Below, piece by piece: positions 26,179 through 34,853 of a stretch of 64,000 nt of DNA. The stretch's first letter is position 1, and the number at the start of each line of letters is the position of its first letter. The notes below the pieces were generated by a model. It was not told the DNA's origin. It made no database searches and saw only the letters and a list, made by a program, of their open reading frames with translations. Both the position numbers and the translations under genes were made by a program. Source of the stretch: Bradyrhizobium daqingense (GTDB lineage Bacteria; Pseudomonadota; Alphaproteobacteria; Rhizobiales; Xanthobacteraceae); contig NZ_CP088014.1 in the NCBI RefSeq assembly GCF_021044685.1, positions 6,930,001 to 6,994,000 on the forward strand. The letters run 5' to 3'.

Positions 26179-28515
26179 ATGCTTCAGAACAACATCAAAG
26201 ACACGGACAGATTACGGCTGCCGGTGAACTTGACCCCACCCGGCCAGACCGACGGCGGAGGGATCACCGAGATCATCAATCTCGGTATCGGACTGTTGCG
26301 GCGTCAGTATCTGGTAATCCTTGTTACCGCTGCACTCGTCATTGCGATTAGCCTGCTCTATCTGCGACTGGCATCTCCGACCTACACGGCGCAGGTCCAG
26401 ATCCTGCTAGCCAATCCGAGGGCCCAATTCGTCCAGCAGCAGTCACTTCTCGCCGAACCGCCTTTTGATCTCAATCAAATCGAGACCCAGATCCAGCTCG
26501 TGAGATCGAAGGCCACCGCTGCTGCGGTCATCGACCAGTTGAAACTGACCAACGATCCTGACTTGAACGCGTCGGGGCCATCCCTACACTCGCTCTGGCA
26601 GCGAATTCGATCATGGGCCAGGGCCGGGTCGACGCAGGACGCGCCATCCGGTAGGCATGTCGAACCATCGGACGCCATCGTCGACGTATTCCTCAGTCGG
26701 CTTTCCGCCTCACGTGTCGGATACAGCAACGTCATTGAAATCAGCTTCAATTCGAGTTCTGCAGCTCGAGCCGCCGAGATCGTCAATGCGATAGCCAACA
26801 CCTACGTTACCGATCAGCTCAACGCAAAGTTCGACGCGAACCGCCGGGCAACAAGCTGGCTGCAAGACAGGCTGCGGGATCTCGGAGACCAAGCCCTCGC
26901 TGCACAACGTGCCGTCGACGTCTACAAGAGCCAGAACAACATCGTCTCTCTGGATGGGCGGCTCATCGACGAGCACCAGATCACGGAAATCAACAATCGA
27001 TTGGCCCTCGCGCGTGCCCAGACCTCCGAAGCTACGGCCAAGCTGTCTCGTTACGAGACCCTCCTTGCTTCCTTCGATCCGAAGAAGCCGTCCTCGATGC
27101 TCGACCTCGATGCTATCGGAAGCGACGGGCTGAACAGTGCCATCATCACGGCGCTGCGCCAGCAATATCTCGAACTCACCCGACGTGAGGCGGAGCTGAC
27201 CGCAAGAGTTGGCCGCGACCACTTGGCGGTCGTCAATGTCCGAAACCGCGCGCGAGAGTTTCGCGTTTCCATTTTCGATGAAGTCAGGAGACTTGCTGAA
27301 GTCAGTCGAAGTGAATTCGAGCTCGCGAAGCAGCGCCAGGAAGAGATCGAGAAGCAGCTTGCGAAGGCCGTTGCTCAATCCCGTTCGGTCAATTCTGCCG
27401 AGCTGACGATCAAGGATCTCGAGAGCCGGGCAAAAGGCTTACGCAGCTTGTATGAGACCTTCCTGCAGCGTTACATGAGCTCCGCGCAGCAGGAGACATT
27501 TCCCATCTCGGAAACGCGGGTGCTTTTCCCCGCTTCGCCGCCATCGAGCAAGAGCAAGCCGAAGACACGATTGGTGCTGGCGCTCGGCATTGTTGGTGGT
27601 CTCGCACTCGGTATTGGCTTGGCGCTCCTCAGGGACCTCATGGACCGCGTCTTTCGTACCTCTTCACAAGTGGAGAGCGTGCTGGAATTGCCTTGTCTTT
27701 CCATGGTCCCGTTCTTGCCGAGCCGCAAATCTCAGAAACCGGCAGTTCGACTCCAGAAAACCGAGGATGATGTTCAGCAACGCATAGTTTCACCGCCCAC
27801 CGCCATCCATCGGACCGTGGTTGGGATGCCACTTTCTCGATATACCGAGGCAATTCGTTCTATCAAGCTTGCCATCGACCACAATCCGGAGAAGATCTCC
27901 TCGCAGGTGATCGGTATTACCTCGGCCCTACCCAACGAGGGAAAGACCACAATTGCGGCCTCGCTTGCGCAATTGATCGGCCACGCCGGCAAGAGCGCCA
28001 TTATCGTCGATTGCGACCTCAGGAATCCCTCACTGTCTTCAATCTTTGCGCCCAAGGCAGCCTGCGGAATCCTCGAGGTCGCAAACGGGAGCCGATCGCT
28101 CGCTGACGCAATCTGGCGGGATCCGACGACCAATCTTGCATTCCTGCCCGCCGTGCGGCGAGGCCCTCTGCTTCACACCAGCGAAATCCTCTGCGCCGAC
28201 GCGATAAGCAAGCTGTTCGACCGTCTGCGTGCCCAATATGACTATATCATCGTCGACCTTCCTCCCCTGACCCCGTTGGTTGATGTCCGGGCCACTTCAT
28301 CCCTCATAGATTGCTACATCCTTGTCGTTGAGTGGGGCCGGACCAAGATCGATGTCGTGCAGCACGCACTGCACACGGCTCCCAACATCCAAGATTCACT
28401 GATCGGAGTTGTTCTCAGCAAAACAGATACCAAAGCAATGGCCCGATATGATGGTCATCGGAGCTACTACTATCATGACAGCCACTACATTCGTTATGGT
28501 CTTTCCGGCTCTTGA
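26179..28515 (+). CDS. GumC/Wzc-type polysaccharide co-polymerase with BY-kinase domain
   Basis: The product (778 residues from this ATG; an in-frame ATG at 26125 is an alternative start) has a Wzz-like N-terminal domain. Its first membrane segment is near residue 48 (YLVILVTAALVIAISLLYL), followed by a periplasmic coiled-coil region and a second segment near 475-495 (LVLALGIVGGLALGIGLALL). The cytoplasmic C-terminus is a bacterial tyrosine kinase: Walker A ALPNEGKTT, Walker A' IIVDCDLRNPS, Walker B YIIVDLPPL and a Tyr-rich tail (SYYYHDSHYIRYG). It controls chain length and export through autophosphorylation cycles with a phosphatase not seen here. It leads the plus-strand EPS unit and diverges from rmlC. 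Confidence 0.92.
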   Translation: MLQNNIKDTDRLRLPVNLTPPGQTDGGGITEIINLGIGLLRRQYLVILVTAALVIAISLLYLRLASPTYTAQVQILLANPRAQFVQQQSLLAEPPFDLNQIETQIQLVRSKATAAAVIDQLKLTNDPDLNASGPSLHSLWQRIRSWARAGSTQDAPSGRHVEPSDAIVDVFLSRLSASRVGYSNVIEISFNSSSAARAAEIVNAIANTYVTDQLNAKFDANRRATSWLQDRLRDLGDQALAAQRAVDVYKSQNNIVSLDGRLIDEHQITEINNRLALARAQTSEATAKLSRYETLLASFDPKKPSSMLDLDAIGSDGLNSAIITALRQQYLELTRREAELTARVGRDHLAVVNVRNRAREFRVSIFDEVRRLAEVSRSEFELAKQRQEEIEKQLAKAVAQSRSVNSAELTIKDLESRAKGLRSLYETFLQRYMSSAQQETFPISETRVLFPASPPSSKSKPKTRLVLALGIVGGLALGIGLALLRDLMDRVFRTSSQVESVLELPCLSMVPFLPSRKSQKPAVRLQKTEDDVQQRIVSPPTAIHRTVVGMPLSRYTEAIRSIKLAIDHNPEKISSQVIGITSALPNEGKTTIAASLAQLIGHAGKSAIIVDCDLRNPSLSSIFAPKAACGILEVANGSRSLADAIWRDPTTNLAFLPAVRRGPLLHTSEILCADAISKLFDRLRAQYDYIIVDLPPLTPLVDVRATSSLIDCYILVVEWGRTKIDVVQHALHTAPNIQDSLIGVVLSKTDTKAMARYDGHRSYYYHDSHYIRYGLSGS

Positions 28516-28587
28516 ATCGGTCTCCAGCGGCCTGCACGTTCTCCGGCCAGCGGACAGCGGAGTGGCCGCACCACATGATGGTGTTCG

Positions 28588-30600
28588 ATGATTATCCGGC
28601 TTGTCATGTTGGCCGAATTGGTGGCGATTGCCGCGGCGCTCGCAATGCCGGAAGACTTGCGAAGCTGGGTGATGGTAGCCGTCGTACTTTCGACGGCGTC
28701 GCTGATCGTGGCGATTTTTCTACCGACCGCCTCGCTCGGGCTCGCCAAGCTGCTCCGGCCGGGGCTGGTCATCATTCTTGCGACTCCGGCGTTCTTGATG
28801 GCCCTACAGGCAGTGCCCTTGCCAATCGGCACATTGGGAAATCCCATCTGGGCAACCGCATCGACGGCCTTGAACGAGCCCCTCGCCGAAATAATCACGG
28901 TCGATACTGGGGCGACCATGTTCTCGCTCGCGCAGTATTGCGCCGTCCTCGCCGCAGCCCTCGTCACTGCGGTCGTCGCGCTTGACCGGATTCGCGCAGG
29001 CCAAGTCCTGCATCTTCTGCTGTCGCTCACCACGATTGCTACGGCTCTGTGGTTCAGCAGGGAAACAAATGGCGCCGCTGGCCCCGATGGTGCGACCCTC
29101 GTGGTACTCGGCGTCTTGGTGTCCACCGCCTCGGCGATACGCTCGGTCGATCAGTTGCGCAGGCTCCGTCGACCAGGAACAATTGCGTCGGCCCCCTACC
29201 CTGCTCTGATCGCCGCGATCATCACGATGATCGTCTGCATGGCCGCGCTGCTCATTCGGGGCAACTTGGCCTCCATCGTCGCCGCCCTCCTCGGATCGGG
29301 ACTATTGCTCTCGGTGTTCGCTATTCGCAGGTGGTTCTTGGGCGTGTGGGGCACCGCTGGCGTTCTGGCCGCCGCCATGATCATCTTCATTGCCACTCTA
29401 ACCGTCATTCCGCTCAGAACGAACACTGATCCAACGATTGCGTTATCGACGAGCAGCCAGACCGCAACCGAGCGCATGCTGCAGGATGTCGGGCCGGCGG
29501 GATCCGGTGCGGGCGCTTCGGCGGTCCTTCTGCCGATTTATCGGGACGCTGGGGCCAGCGCCTTGCGAGAGCGGCCAACAGCCGCCGCCACGGTCGTTAT
29601 AGACATGGGGTGGGTCTTCTTTTGCGGCGTCCTGATTGTTGCAATGCTAGGCGCAGGTGCTCTGATCTGGCGTTCTCTGTCGCGAGTTCATGACTACTCA
29701 TATCCGGCCTTGGGGGCCGCAGCTTCAATTTCGCTGATGATACTCGCCTTTGCCGACCATGGAGTTCTGGGTTTGGGCGCGTCGCTTTCGGCCGCCGTGC
29801 TTTTCGGACTTGCGTTCGGTCAAAGCATCCCCGGCGCAGGGCGCGATGCCCTGTCTTTGGAATCGAAGGAGGCGTCCGACCGAGCCGCCGATCCAGTTCC
29901 AGCTTCTTACCCCAAGTTTGCGTCAGCGCTTGTCGCCGCTTGGCCCCGGGTCACTTTGATGGTCCTAGGAGTCACGCTGATGACGCAGGCCCTATGGATG
30001 TTCGTGCCTGAGTGGTATCTTGGTGGTCGACCTTCTTTATCGAGGATTGTGTCGACTGCAACAACATGGCCGAACGGGATGTCGAAGCCGGCTTCGATTG
30101 CGGCAGCCCGTGAAGACTCGTGGATCCGAGGGGGATCAAAACCCGAGGCGAATTCGACTTCTTCTGCGGGCGACCAAGAGACGGCTCTTCCAGAACTCTC
30201 GAATACGCTTGCTCGCGCATTGCGCTCGTCGCCGCTCCGCGGAGACATTTGGCTCATGCTCGCGGCGGCGTCCAAGCACGGTTCGCCCCAGCCTGGCACG
30301 GCAGCAATGCTCAAGATGTCGTACTACACTGCACCGAACGATTTGGATCTGCTGCCGTTGCGCCTTTCCGTCGCGCTGGCTACAGACGCTGTCGTACGGG
30401 AGCCGGAGTTTCGCGACTTGATCAAGCGCGACGTGAATCTGGTCGTCGCGCATCGGCCAGCCCTCCGACCGGCGCTCGTGAGCGCGTACCGGTCAGCCTC
30501 GGCCGACGGCAAGACCTATCTCGAGAGCCTGATTTCCGAGCAGGATCCGTCATACCTCGACCAAGTGCGCGCGCGCCACTTCCGACAGGGCTCTCGGTAA
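28588..30600 (+). CDS. Large membrane protein, O-antigen polymerase/ligase-like
   Basis: The 670-residue protein has about ten membrane segments in its first two-thirds, starting MIIRLVMLAELVAIAAALAM. A periplasmic-type loop lies around residues 285-330 (GPAGSGAGASAVLLPIYRDAG), resembling the GxG-containing loop of Wzy/WaaL-type enzymes. The C-terminal 170 residues are soluble and helical (ELSNTLARALRSSPLRGDIWLMLAAASKHG), TPR-like. The gene follows the GumC-type gene by 72 nt. It is the second polymerase-like protein of the locus after 386-1753, so one of them may be a ligase or act on a second glycan. Homology is weak by eye. Confidence 0.6.
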   Translation: MIIRLVMLAELVAIAAALAMPEDLRSWVMVAVVLSTASLIVAIFLPTASLGLAKLLRPGLVIILATPAFLMALQAVPLPIGTLGNPIWATASTALNEPLAEIITVDTGATMFSLAQYCAVLAAALVTAVVALDRIRAGQVLHLLLSLTTIATALWFSRETNGAAGPDGATLVVLGVLVSTASAIRSVDQLRRLRRPGTIASAPYPALIAAIITMIVCMAALLIRGNLASIVAALLGSGLLLSVFAIRRWFLGVWGTAGVLAAAMIIFIATLTVIPLRTNTDPTIALSTSSQTATERMLQDVGPAGSGAGASAVLLPIYRDAGASALRERPTAAATVVIDMGWVFFCGVLIVAMLGAGALIWRSLSRVHDYSYPALGAAASISLMILAFADHGVLGLGASLSAAVLFGLAFGQSIPGAGRDALSLESKEASDRAADPVPASYPKFASALVAAWPRVTLMVLGVTLMTQALWMFVPEWYLGGRPSLSRIVSTATTWPNGMSKPASIAAAREDSWIRGGSKPEANSTSSAGDQETALPELSNTLARALRSSPLRGDIWLMLAAASKHGSPQPGTAAMLKMSYYTAPNDLDLLPLRLSVALATDAVVREPEFRDLIKRDVNLVVAHRPALRPALVSAYRSASADGKTYLESLISEQDPSYLDQVRARHFRQGSR

Positions 30601-30743
30601 AATCCAGGCGCCGGCGCCCCTGGTTCGACGGATCGGCGGCAAGACAGCGCACGGCCAAAATTAATTTGCCGGAGTCGCATTTTTCTCTTGATAATTTCAG
30701 TTAATTAATAATAAATTAAATATTAAATTGCAGGGCGCGCGCG

Positions 30744-32213
30744 ATGAATTTCGTGAATCGACATTTCCCTGATCGTGAGATTGCCGATCGTGTCAGTCCA
30801 GGACTGCCAGCATCCCGCCAGCACAAATGGCCTCTTCGTTATGACGCGGTCGAACACGTGGCGGTCTGTGTGGACATTGCGGCGGTCCTGTTTGCTGGCG
30901 TCGTTTCCACATTTCTGTTCCAAGCTCAGAAAGGGCGAGACGCCGCCGATCTGAGTGACATGATTGGCTTGGCGCTGGTCAGCGCAGCTTGCCTCGTTTG
31001 CCTGCTGAAGACCCAAGGCCTTTATCGGCCAGTTGAGCTCCTCCTCCTTCGAAACCAGATACGCGCTGTCTGTATGGCCTGGGCGTCATTGCTGGTCTTC
31101 TTTTGGGTCCTGCATGGCTTAGAGGTTCGCACGGGGACCTCTCAGCAAGCGGCCCTGCTTTTCGGCGTCGTCGCCTTGGGCCTGCTTACAGCCGAGCGGT
31201 GGGCGGTCAAGGTGCTGCTCGGAAAGGGCCTGAGCGGCAGAAAGTTCGCCGATACGAATATCGTCCTGATCACCGACCAACCCCCGTCGACGAACGCCGG
31301 GCTGTCAGAAACCCTCTCAATGCACGGGTATTGCATCAAGGGACGGTTCAGCTTGCCTCCGCTCGGCTTCGGTCCTGCCTGTCGAAAGCGGCTGAGAGCC
31401 CGCGTGATCGACTACATTCGCAATTGCCAGCTCGATCAGGTGGTGGTCGAAGCCGACCCGGAGCGGTGGCCCGAACTGCGAGCCTTCGTTGCCGAGTTGC
31501 GAGTATTGCCCTTCCCAATCATGTTCGTGCCCGTCGGCACGACATCCGAATTGCTTCGACATCCCACTCGGACGCTTGGAAGTGCGGTTTGCGTAGAACT
31601 CCAGCGTGGCCCCCTTACGCCGCTGGAATGCGGGGCAAAGCGGATGATCGATCTTATTGGCGCGGGCCTCGCCTTAGCGATATTTGCCCCGTTGCTGGCG
31701 CTGGCAGCGGTCGCAATCAAACTGGATTCTCCCGGTCCGGTATTCTTTCGGCAGCAACGCTGCGGCTTCAACGGCCGGGTCTTCTTGATCCGTAAATTCC
31801 GGACCATGGATGTGCTCGAGGACGGACCCGTGATCCTTCAGGCCAACCGCACGGATCGGCGCGTCACCCGCGTCGGCAAATGGTTGCGCCGGACAAGCTT
31901 CGATGAGCTGCCACAACTGCTGAATGTTCTCGACGGAAGCATGTCGTTGATCGGGCCGCGTCCTCACGCCTTGGCTCACGACGGAAAATTCGACAAGCTC
32001 GTACGGAACTACGCCCTTCGCCGCAGGGTCAGGCCGGGATTGACCGGATGGGCCCAGGTCCATGGCTGCCGCGGCCCGACGCCCACGGCGGCCATGGTCG
32101 AAACGCGGGTGCAATACGATCTCTGGTACATTGATAACTGGAGCCTGCGGCTCGATCTCGCAATCCTACTGCGAACTCCGGTCGAGGTGTTGAGGGCGCG
32201 CAATGCCTACTAG
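30744..32213 (+). CDS. Undecaprenyl-phosphate sugar phosphotransferase (priming glycosyltransferase)
   Basis: The 489-residue PHPT-family protein has an N-terminal membrane bundle with four to five segments (about 35-150), a CoA-binding-like middle domain, and a C-terminal catalytic domain. That domain carries KRMIDLIGAGLALAIF, the membrane re-entrant helix, then KFRTMDVLEDGP, RRTSFDELPQLLNVL, MSLIGPRPHA and RVRPGLTGWAQVHG. These motifs define the enzymes that start each repeat unit by moving a sugar-1-phosphate (usually Glc or Gal) to undecaprenyl phosphate. A 143-nt AT-rich spacer precedes it, so it may have its own promoter. It ends the EPS locus proper. Confidence 0.93.
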   Translation: MNFVNRHFPDREIADRVSPGLPASRQHKWPLRYDAVEHVAVCVDIAAVLFAGVVSTFLFQAQKGRDAADLSDMIGLALVSAACLVCLLKTQGLYRPVELLLLRNQIRAVCMAWASLLVFFWVLHGLEVRTGTSQQAALLFGVVALGLLTAERWAVKVLLGKGLSGRKFADTNIVLITDQPPSTNAGLSETLSMHGYCIKGRFSLPPLGFGPACRKRLRARVIDYIRNCQLDQVVVEADPERWPELRAFVAELRVLPFPIMFVPVGTTSELLRHPTRTLGSAVCVELQRGPLTPLECGAKRMIDLIGAGLALAIFAPLLALAAVAIKLDSPGPVFFRQQRCGFNGRVFLIRKFRTMDVLEDGPVILQANRTDRRVTRVGKWLRRTSFDELPQLLNVLDGSMSLIGPRPHALAHDGKFDKLVRNYALRRRVRPGLTGWAQVHGCRGPTPTAAMVETRVQYDLWYIDNWSLRLDLAILLRTPVEVLRARNAY

Positions 32214-32283
32214 CGGCTCAGTCTATCGGGCTGTGCCGTCGAGCTCATCCGAACCATCCGCTCGAAGAGAGATTGCAAGCCGG

Positions 32284-32652
32284 TCAAGCCCGCTGACGGA
32301 GCTTCGACCCCGCGTCCCCTATGCGAAACTCCTCGATCCGCTTGCCGGACTTCATCGCAGCAACCAACCACCGCGGCCGCTTGCCACGCCCTGACCAAGT
32401 CTCGGACGTCTGGGGGTTACGATACTTCGGCAGCACGCGCGGATATTTGCGCCTTGGCTTGCCAGTCTGGGATAGGCGTGACGCACTTGAGTCTGCCAAA
32501 GAAGCTGCCCCGCCCCCGAGAGCGGCCAGGCGTTTTTCCAACTCCTGCTTTTCCGCCTTGATCCGGTCGGACAAGATCCCGCTGATTTCTTCATGCAGCG
32601 ACCAAAGATCGTCGAGCGACATGGATTCTAATTCGAGTTTCTTTGCCGACAT
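32284..32652 (-). CDS. H-NS family nucleoid-associated protein (HvrA-like), copy 1
   Basis: I start at the ATG at 32650-32652, preceded by a GGTGG Shine-Dalgarno; 122 residues result. The N-terminus is a dimerising helix (LESMSLDDLWSLHEEISGILSDRIKAEKQELEKRL). A Ser/Ala linker follows, then the C-terminal DNA-binding motif with RRKYPRVLPKYRNP and TWSGRGKRPRWL, the AT-hook-like core of H-NS/HvrA proteins. Such proteins bind curved AT-rich DNA and silence it. It converges on the sugar transferase gene and is divergent from a paralog at 33307. The many AT-rich spacers nearby make local regulation likely. Confidence 0.9.
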   Translation of the reverse strand: MSAKKLELESMSLDDLWSLHEEISGILSDRIKAEKQELEKRLAALGGGAASLADSSASRLSQTGKPRRKYPRVLPKYRNPQTSETWSGRGKRPRWLVAAMKSGKRIEEFRIGDAGSKLRQRA

Positions 32653-33306
32653 GATTCCACCGTGTAGTTGTGCCCAACTGATAATGTTCCCGCCAACATT
32701 AATCAAGCCGGAGAGTTCAAAGGTTTACAAAAAAATACATGGAACCGTGCGGAAACTCGTGCCCACATAACCGCGCCGCATTGACTAATCAAGCCAGAAA
32801 ACGAAGGATTCGCACAATTAACTGCGGGACGGGGTTATACTGCACGCCTGAGATGCAGCCGCGGAACCCTTCACGCGACATTGCCCACGTGACATTAAAC
32901 AGGTCGCGTGAATGGCCTTCCCCGCCGCCCCCTCGATGCGCCGCGTGGGGAGCTGCCTTTCGTCCGTCGAGACACCCTTGCTATTGGCGGGCCATCCCAT
33001 ATTTGCAAACGAGAGCGAATAACTTCGATATCCCGGAGCGCACGACGTCGGAGCTCAATTTGGGATCTCAACGCCTGGATATCCAACCATGCGGCCGAGG
33101 GAACGACAAACCGGCTGACCGAATCCTGAAGACGTTCAAGAGGATACTCAATCAAAACAATTCCTCCGCTACGCGCGCCTTGAGGCGCCTCGCCTTTTTG
33201 AGGCATATAATAAAATAATCATCGTAATAACTATTAAATACAATATAATGACTTTTATTGCCACGTCAAATTTCCACACTGACGCAGCTGGGAGGATGGT
33301 GGATGA
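32653..33306. promoter_or_regulatory. Long divergent spacer between the two H-NS genes
   Basis: No convincing gene is present in this 654-nt stretch; the open frames here have no Shine-Dalgarno and unnatural composition. A GCGCC-TTTGA-GGCGC hairpin (33174-33188) followed by a CTTTTT run could be a terminator. The part next to the second gene (33200-33260) is AT-rich, with a TATAAT hexamer at 33244-33249. The length suggests autoregulatory binding sites for the two proteins. Confidence 0.4.
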
Positions 33307-33717
33307 ATGACCAGTCCGTCGAGCGGTGACGAGAATGCTATGCGGAGGCAGGATCTCGAAGCCATGGATTTTGAGGAACTTTGGCTCCTCCACGAGGAGC
33401 TCACGAAGATTCTCGCTGAAAAAATTACAGCCGAAAAGCGGGAACTGGAAAAGCGCCTTGCGCAGCTGAACCAGCCGGACCAGTTCGGTGACTCTGAAAA
33501 CGCGGCAACCGAAACGGGAGCAGGCCAGCCCCAGCCGCGCCGCAAATATCCGAAGGTCTTGCCGAAATACTGCAACCCGCTCCAGCCGACCGAGACCTGG
33601 TCCGGACGCGGTAAACAGCCTCGCTGGCTAGTCGCCGCCCTTCGGTCCGGCCACACGCTGGATGAATTCAAGATCCGCGAGAACGGCGACTCGCCTGACC
33701 GCAATGCTGGTGGGTGA
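33307..33717 (+). CDS. H-NS family nucleoid-associated protein (HvrA-like), copy 2
   Basis: The 136-residue protein is a paralog of the one at 32284-32652. The helix MDFEELWLLHEELTKILAEKITAEKRELEKRL is followed by RRKYPKVLPKYCNP and the DNA-binding core TWSGRGKQPRWLVAALRSG. Identity is obvious by eye in both halves, while the linkers differ. The ATG at 33307 lies after a GGAGG/GGTGG stretch; an in-frame ATG at 33340 is possible. The C-terminal tail is DEFKIRENGDSPDRNAGG. The divergent layout suggests an old local duplication and possible heterodimers. Confidence 0.9.
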   Translation: MTSPSSGDENAMRRQDLEAMDFEELWLLHEELTKILAEKITAEKRELEKRLAQLNQPDQFGDSENAATETGAGQPQPRRKYPKVLPKYCNPLQPTETWSGRGKQPRWLVAALRSGHTLDEFKIRENGDSPDRNAGG

Positions 33718-33785
33718 GAACATTCCTAGCTCTACAGCCACTGGAAGGGGCTCCCTTCATCTCCAAGATCGATGTTGTCGTCGCC

Positions 33786-34853
33786 CTAGACCTTCCCCGC
33801 ACGAACTGCGGCGGCCGCCTTCAGCAGAAAGTGCAAGGTGCCCGCTTTTGGGATGGACCACAGCCCGCCCCGGGCGCCCCGGGCGGAGCCAAGGGACGCG
33901 TCTCGCCGGTAGTTTCTGAGATCCAGAACGGTCATCGCAAGGAGGGGCACGCGTGAGCTCGGAAAACGCGCCTGCGTCAATTGGCGAACGAACTGCAGAC
34001 GCGGAATCAGTCGGGAGCGCAGCGCATGCGGGATCTCGACCCCAAGCAGCTGCGCCAGGGCAACCAGCTGAGTTTCAACCGCGTTCTTCATCAGTTCGCC
34101 CGAGCTACGGGAGCTGAGTTCCTCCCAATCGAGACCTCCAACGGAACTGTTCAGATCGCGTAGTTCGACCAAATGCCGAAGGTCCAGGTCGCCGAGCCAA
34201 TAGCCGTAGTCTTGAAACTGATCATGGATGATCAACATGAGCGCCCGGTCCATGGGCGTCGGAATTCGCACGCTCCCCCGCCCCAGCGCCGCAGTGACGC
34301 AATGGCTCAGCGCAGGGTCGCGGTAGAAGTGGGCGGGGCCAGGAGCCGCCTGTTGCAGATCGATGGTGCCGACATCCGTCGATCGGATCAGTTCGACGAA
34401 CCATCTCCGGCTTTCTCGAGACGCCTGAATATGAATGCCATAGCCAATTTCACGAAGAGCAGCAATTGCTGCTTCAGCTTCATCCGGCATGACCATGATA
34501 TCCAGATCGGACATCAGCCGAACTCCGCGCCGCTCGCGAGGCGCGGCAGCCAGCGTCGCGGCCCCTTTTAGCAACACGGGCGTGACTCCGCGGCCATTCA
34601 TCGCAACGACGGCTTCCTCCAATTGATCCACCAACCGCTCGTTGCGATGAACATTCCGACGATAGATCTGGCGGACATACCCGCAGAGGTCCTCAGGTAG
34701 CACCGACTCATATCGATCAACGAAGTCGATAAGCGCGGGTGTCGTCAGCGTCTGGTTCGCGAGCCCGATTACGGACATCCAATCCACGTCGACGGGCGGC
34801 GCACCTCGCAGGCAATCACAAAGGCTGATCAGCGCCCTACTATGCTTTCCCAT
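33786..34853 (-). CDS. Nucleotidyltransferase-family protein
   Basis: The 355-residue protein belongs to the uncharacterised nucleotidyltransferase family (PF14907-like). The nucleotidyltransferase core is TPVLLKGAATLAAAPRERRG followed by RLMSDLDIMV, with the metal-binding Asp pair at 116 and 118; a third carboxylate may lie in TIDLQQA. The rest is helical. Members occur in exosortase/EPS clusters, and nucleotidyltransferase genes also accompany some lasso-peptide clusters. The gene overlaps the 3' end of the PqqD-kinase gene by 14 nt, so the two are translationally coupled. The transferred nucleotide and target are unknown. Confidence 0.8.
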   Translation of the reverse strand: MGKHSRALISLCDCLRGAPPVDVDWMSVIGLANQTLTTPALIDFVDRYESVLPEDLCGYVRQIYRRNVHRNERLVDQLEEAVVAMNGRGVTPVLLKGAATLAAAPRERRGVRLMSDLDIMVMPDEAEAAIAALREIGYGIHIQASRESRRWFVELIRSTDVGTIDLQQAAPGPAHFYRDPALSHCVTAALGRGSVRIPTPMDRALMLIIHDQFQDYGYWLGDLDLRHLVELRDLNSSVGGLDWEELSSRSSGELMKNAVETQLVALAQLLGVEIPHALRSRLIPRLQFVRQLTQARFPSSRVPLLAMTVLDLRNYRRDASLGSARGARGGLWSIPKAGTLHFLLKAAAAVRAGKV

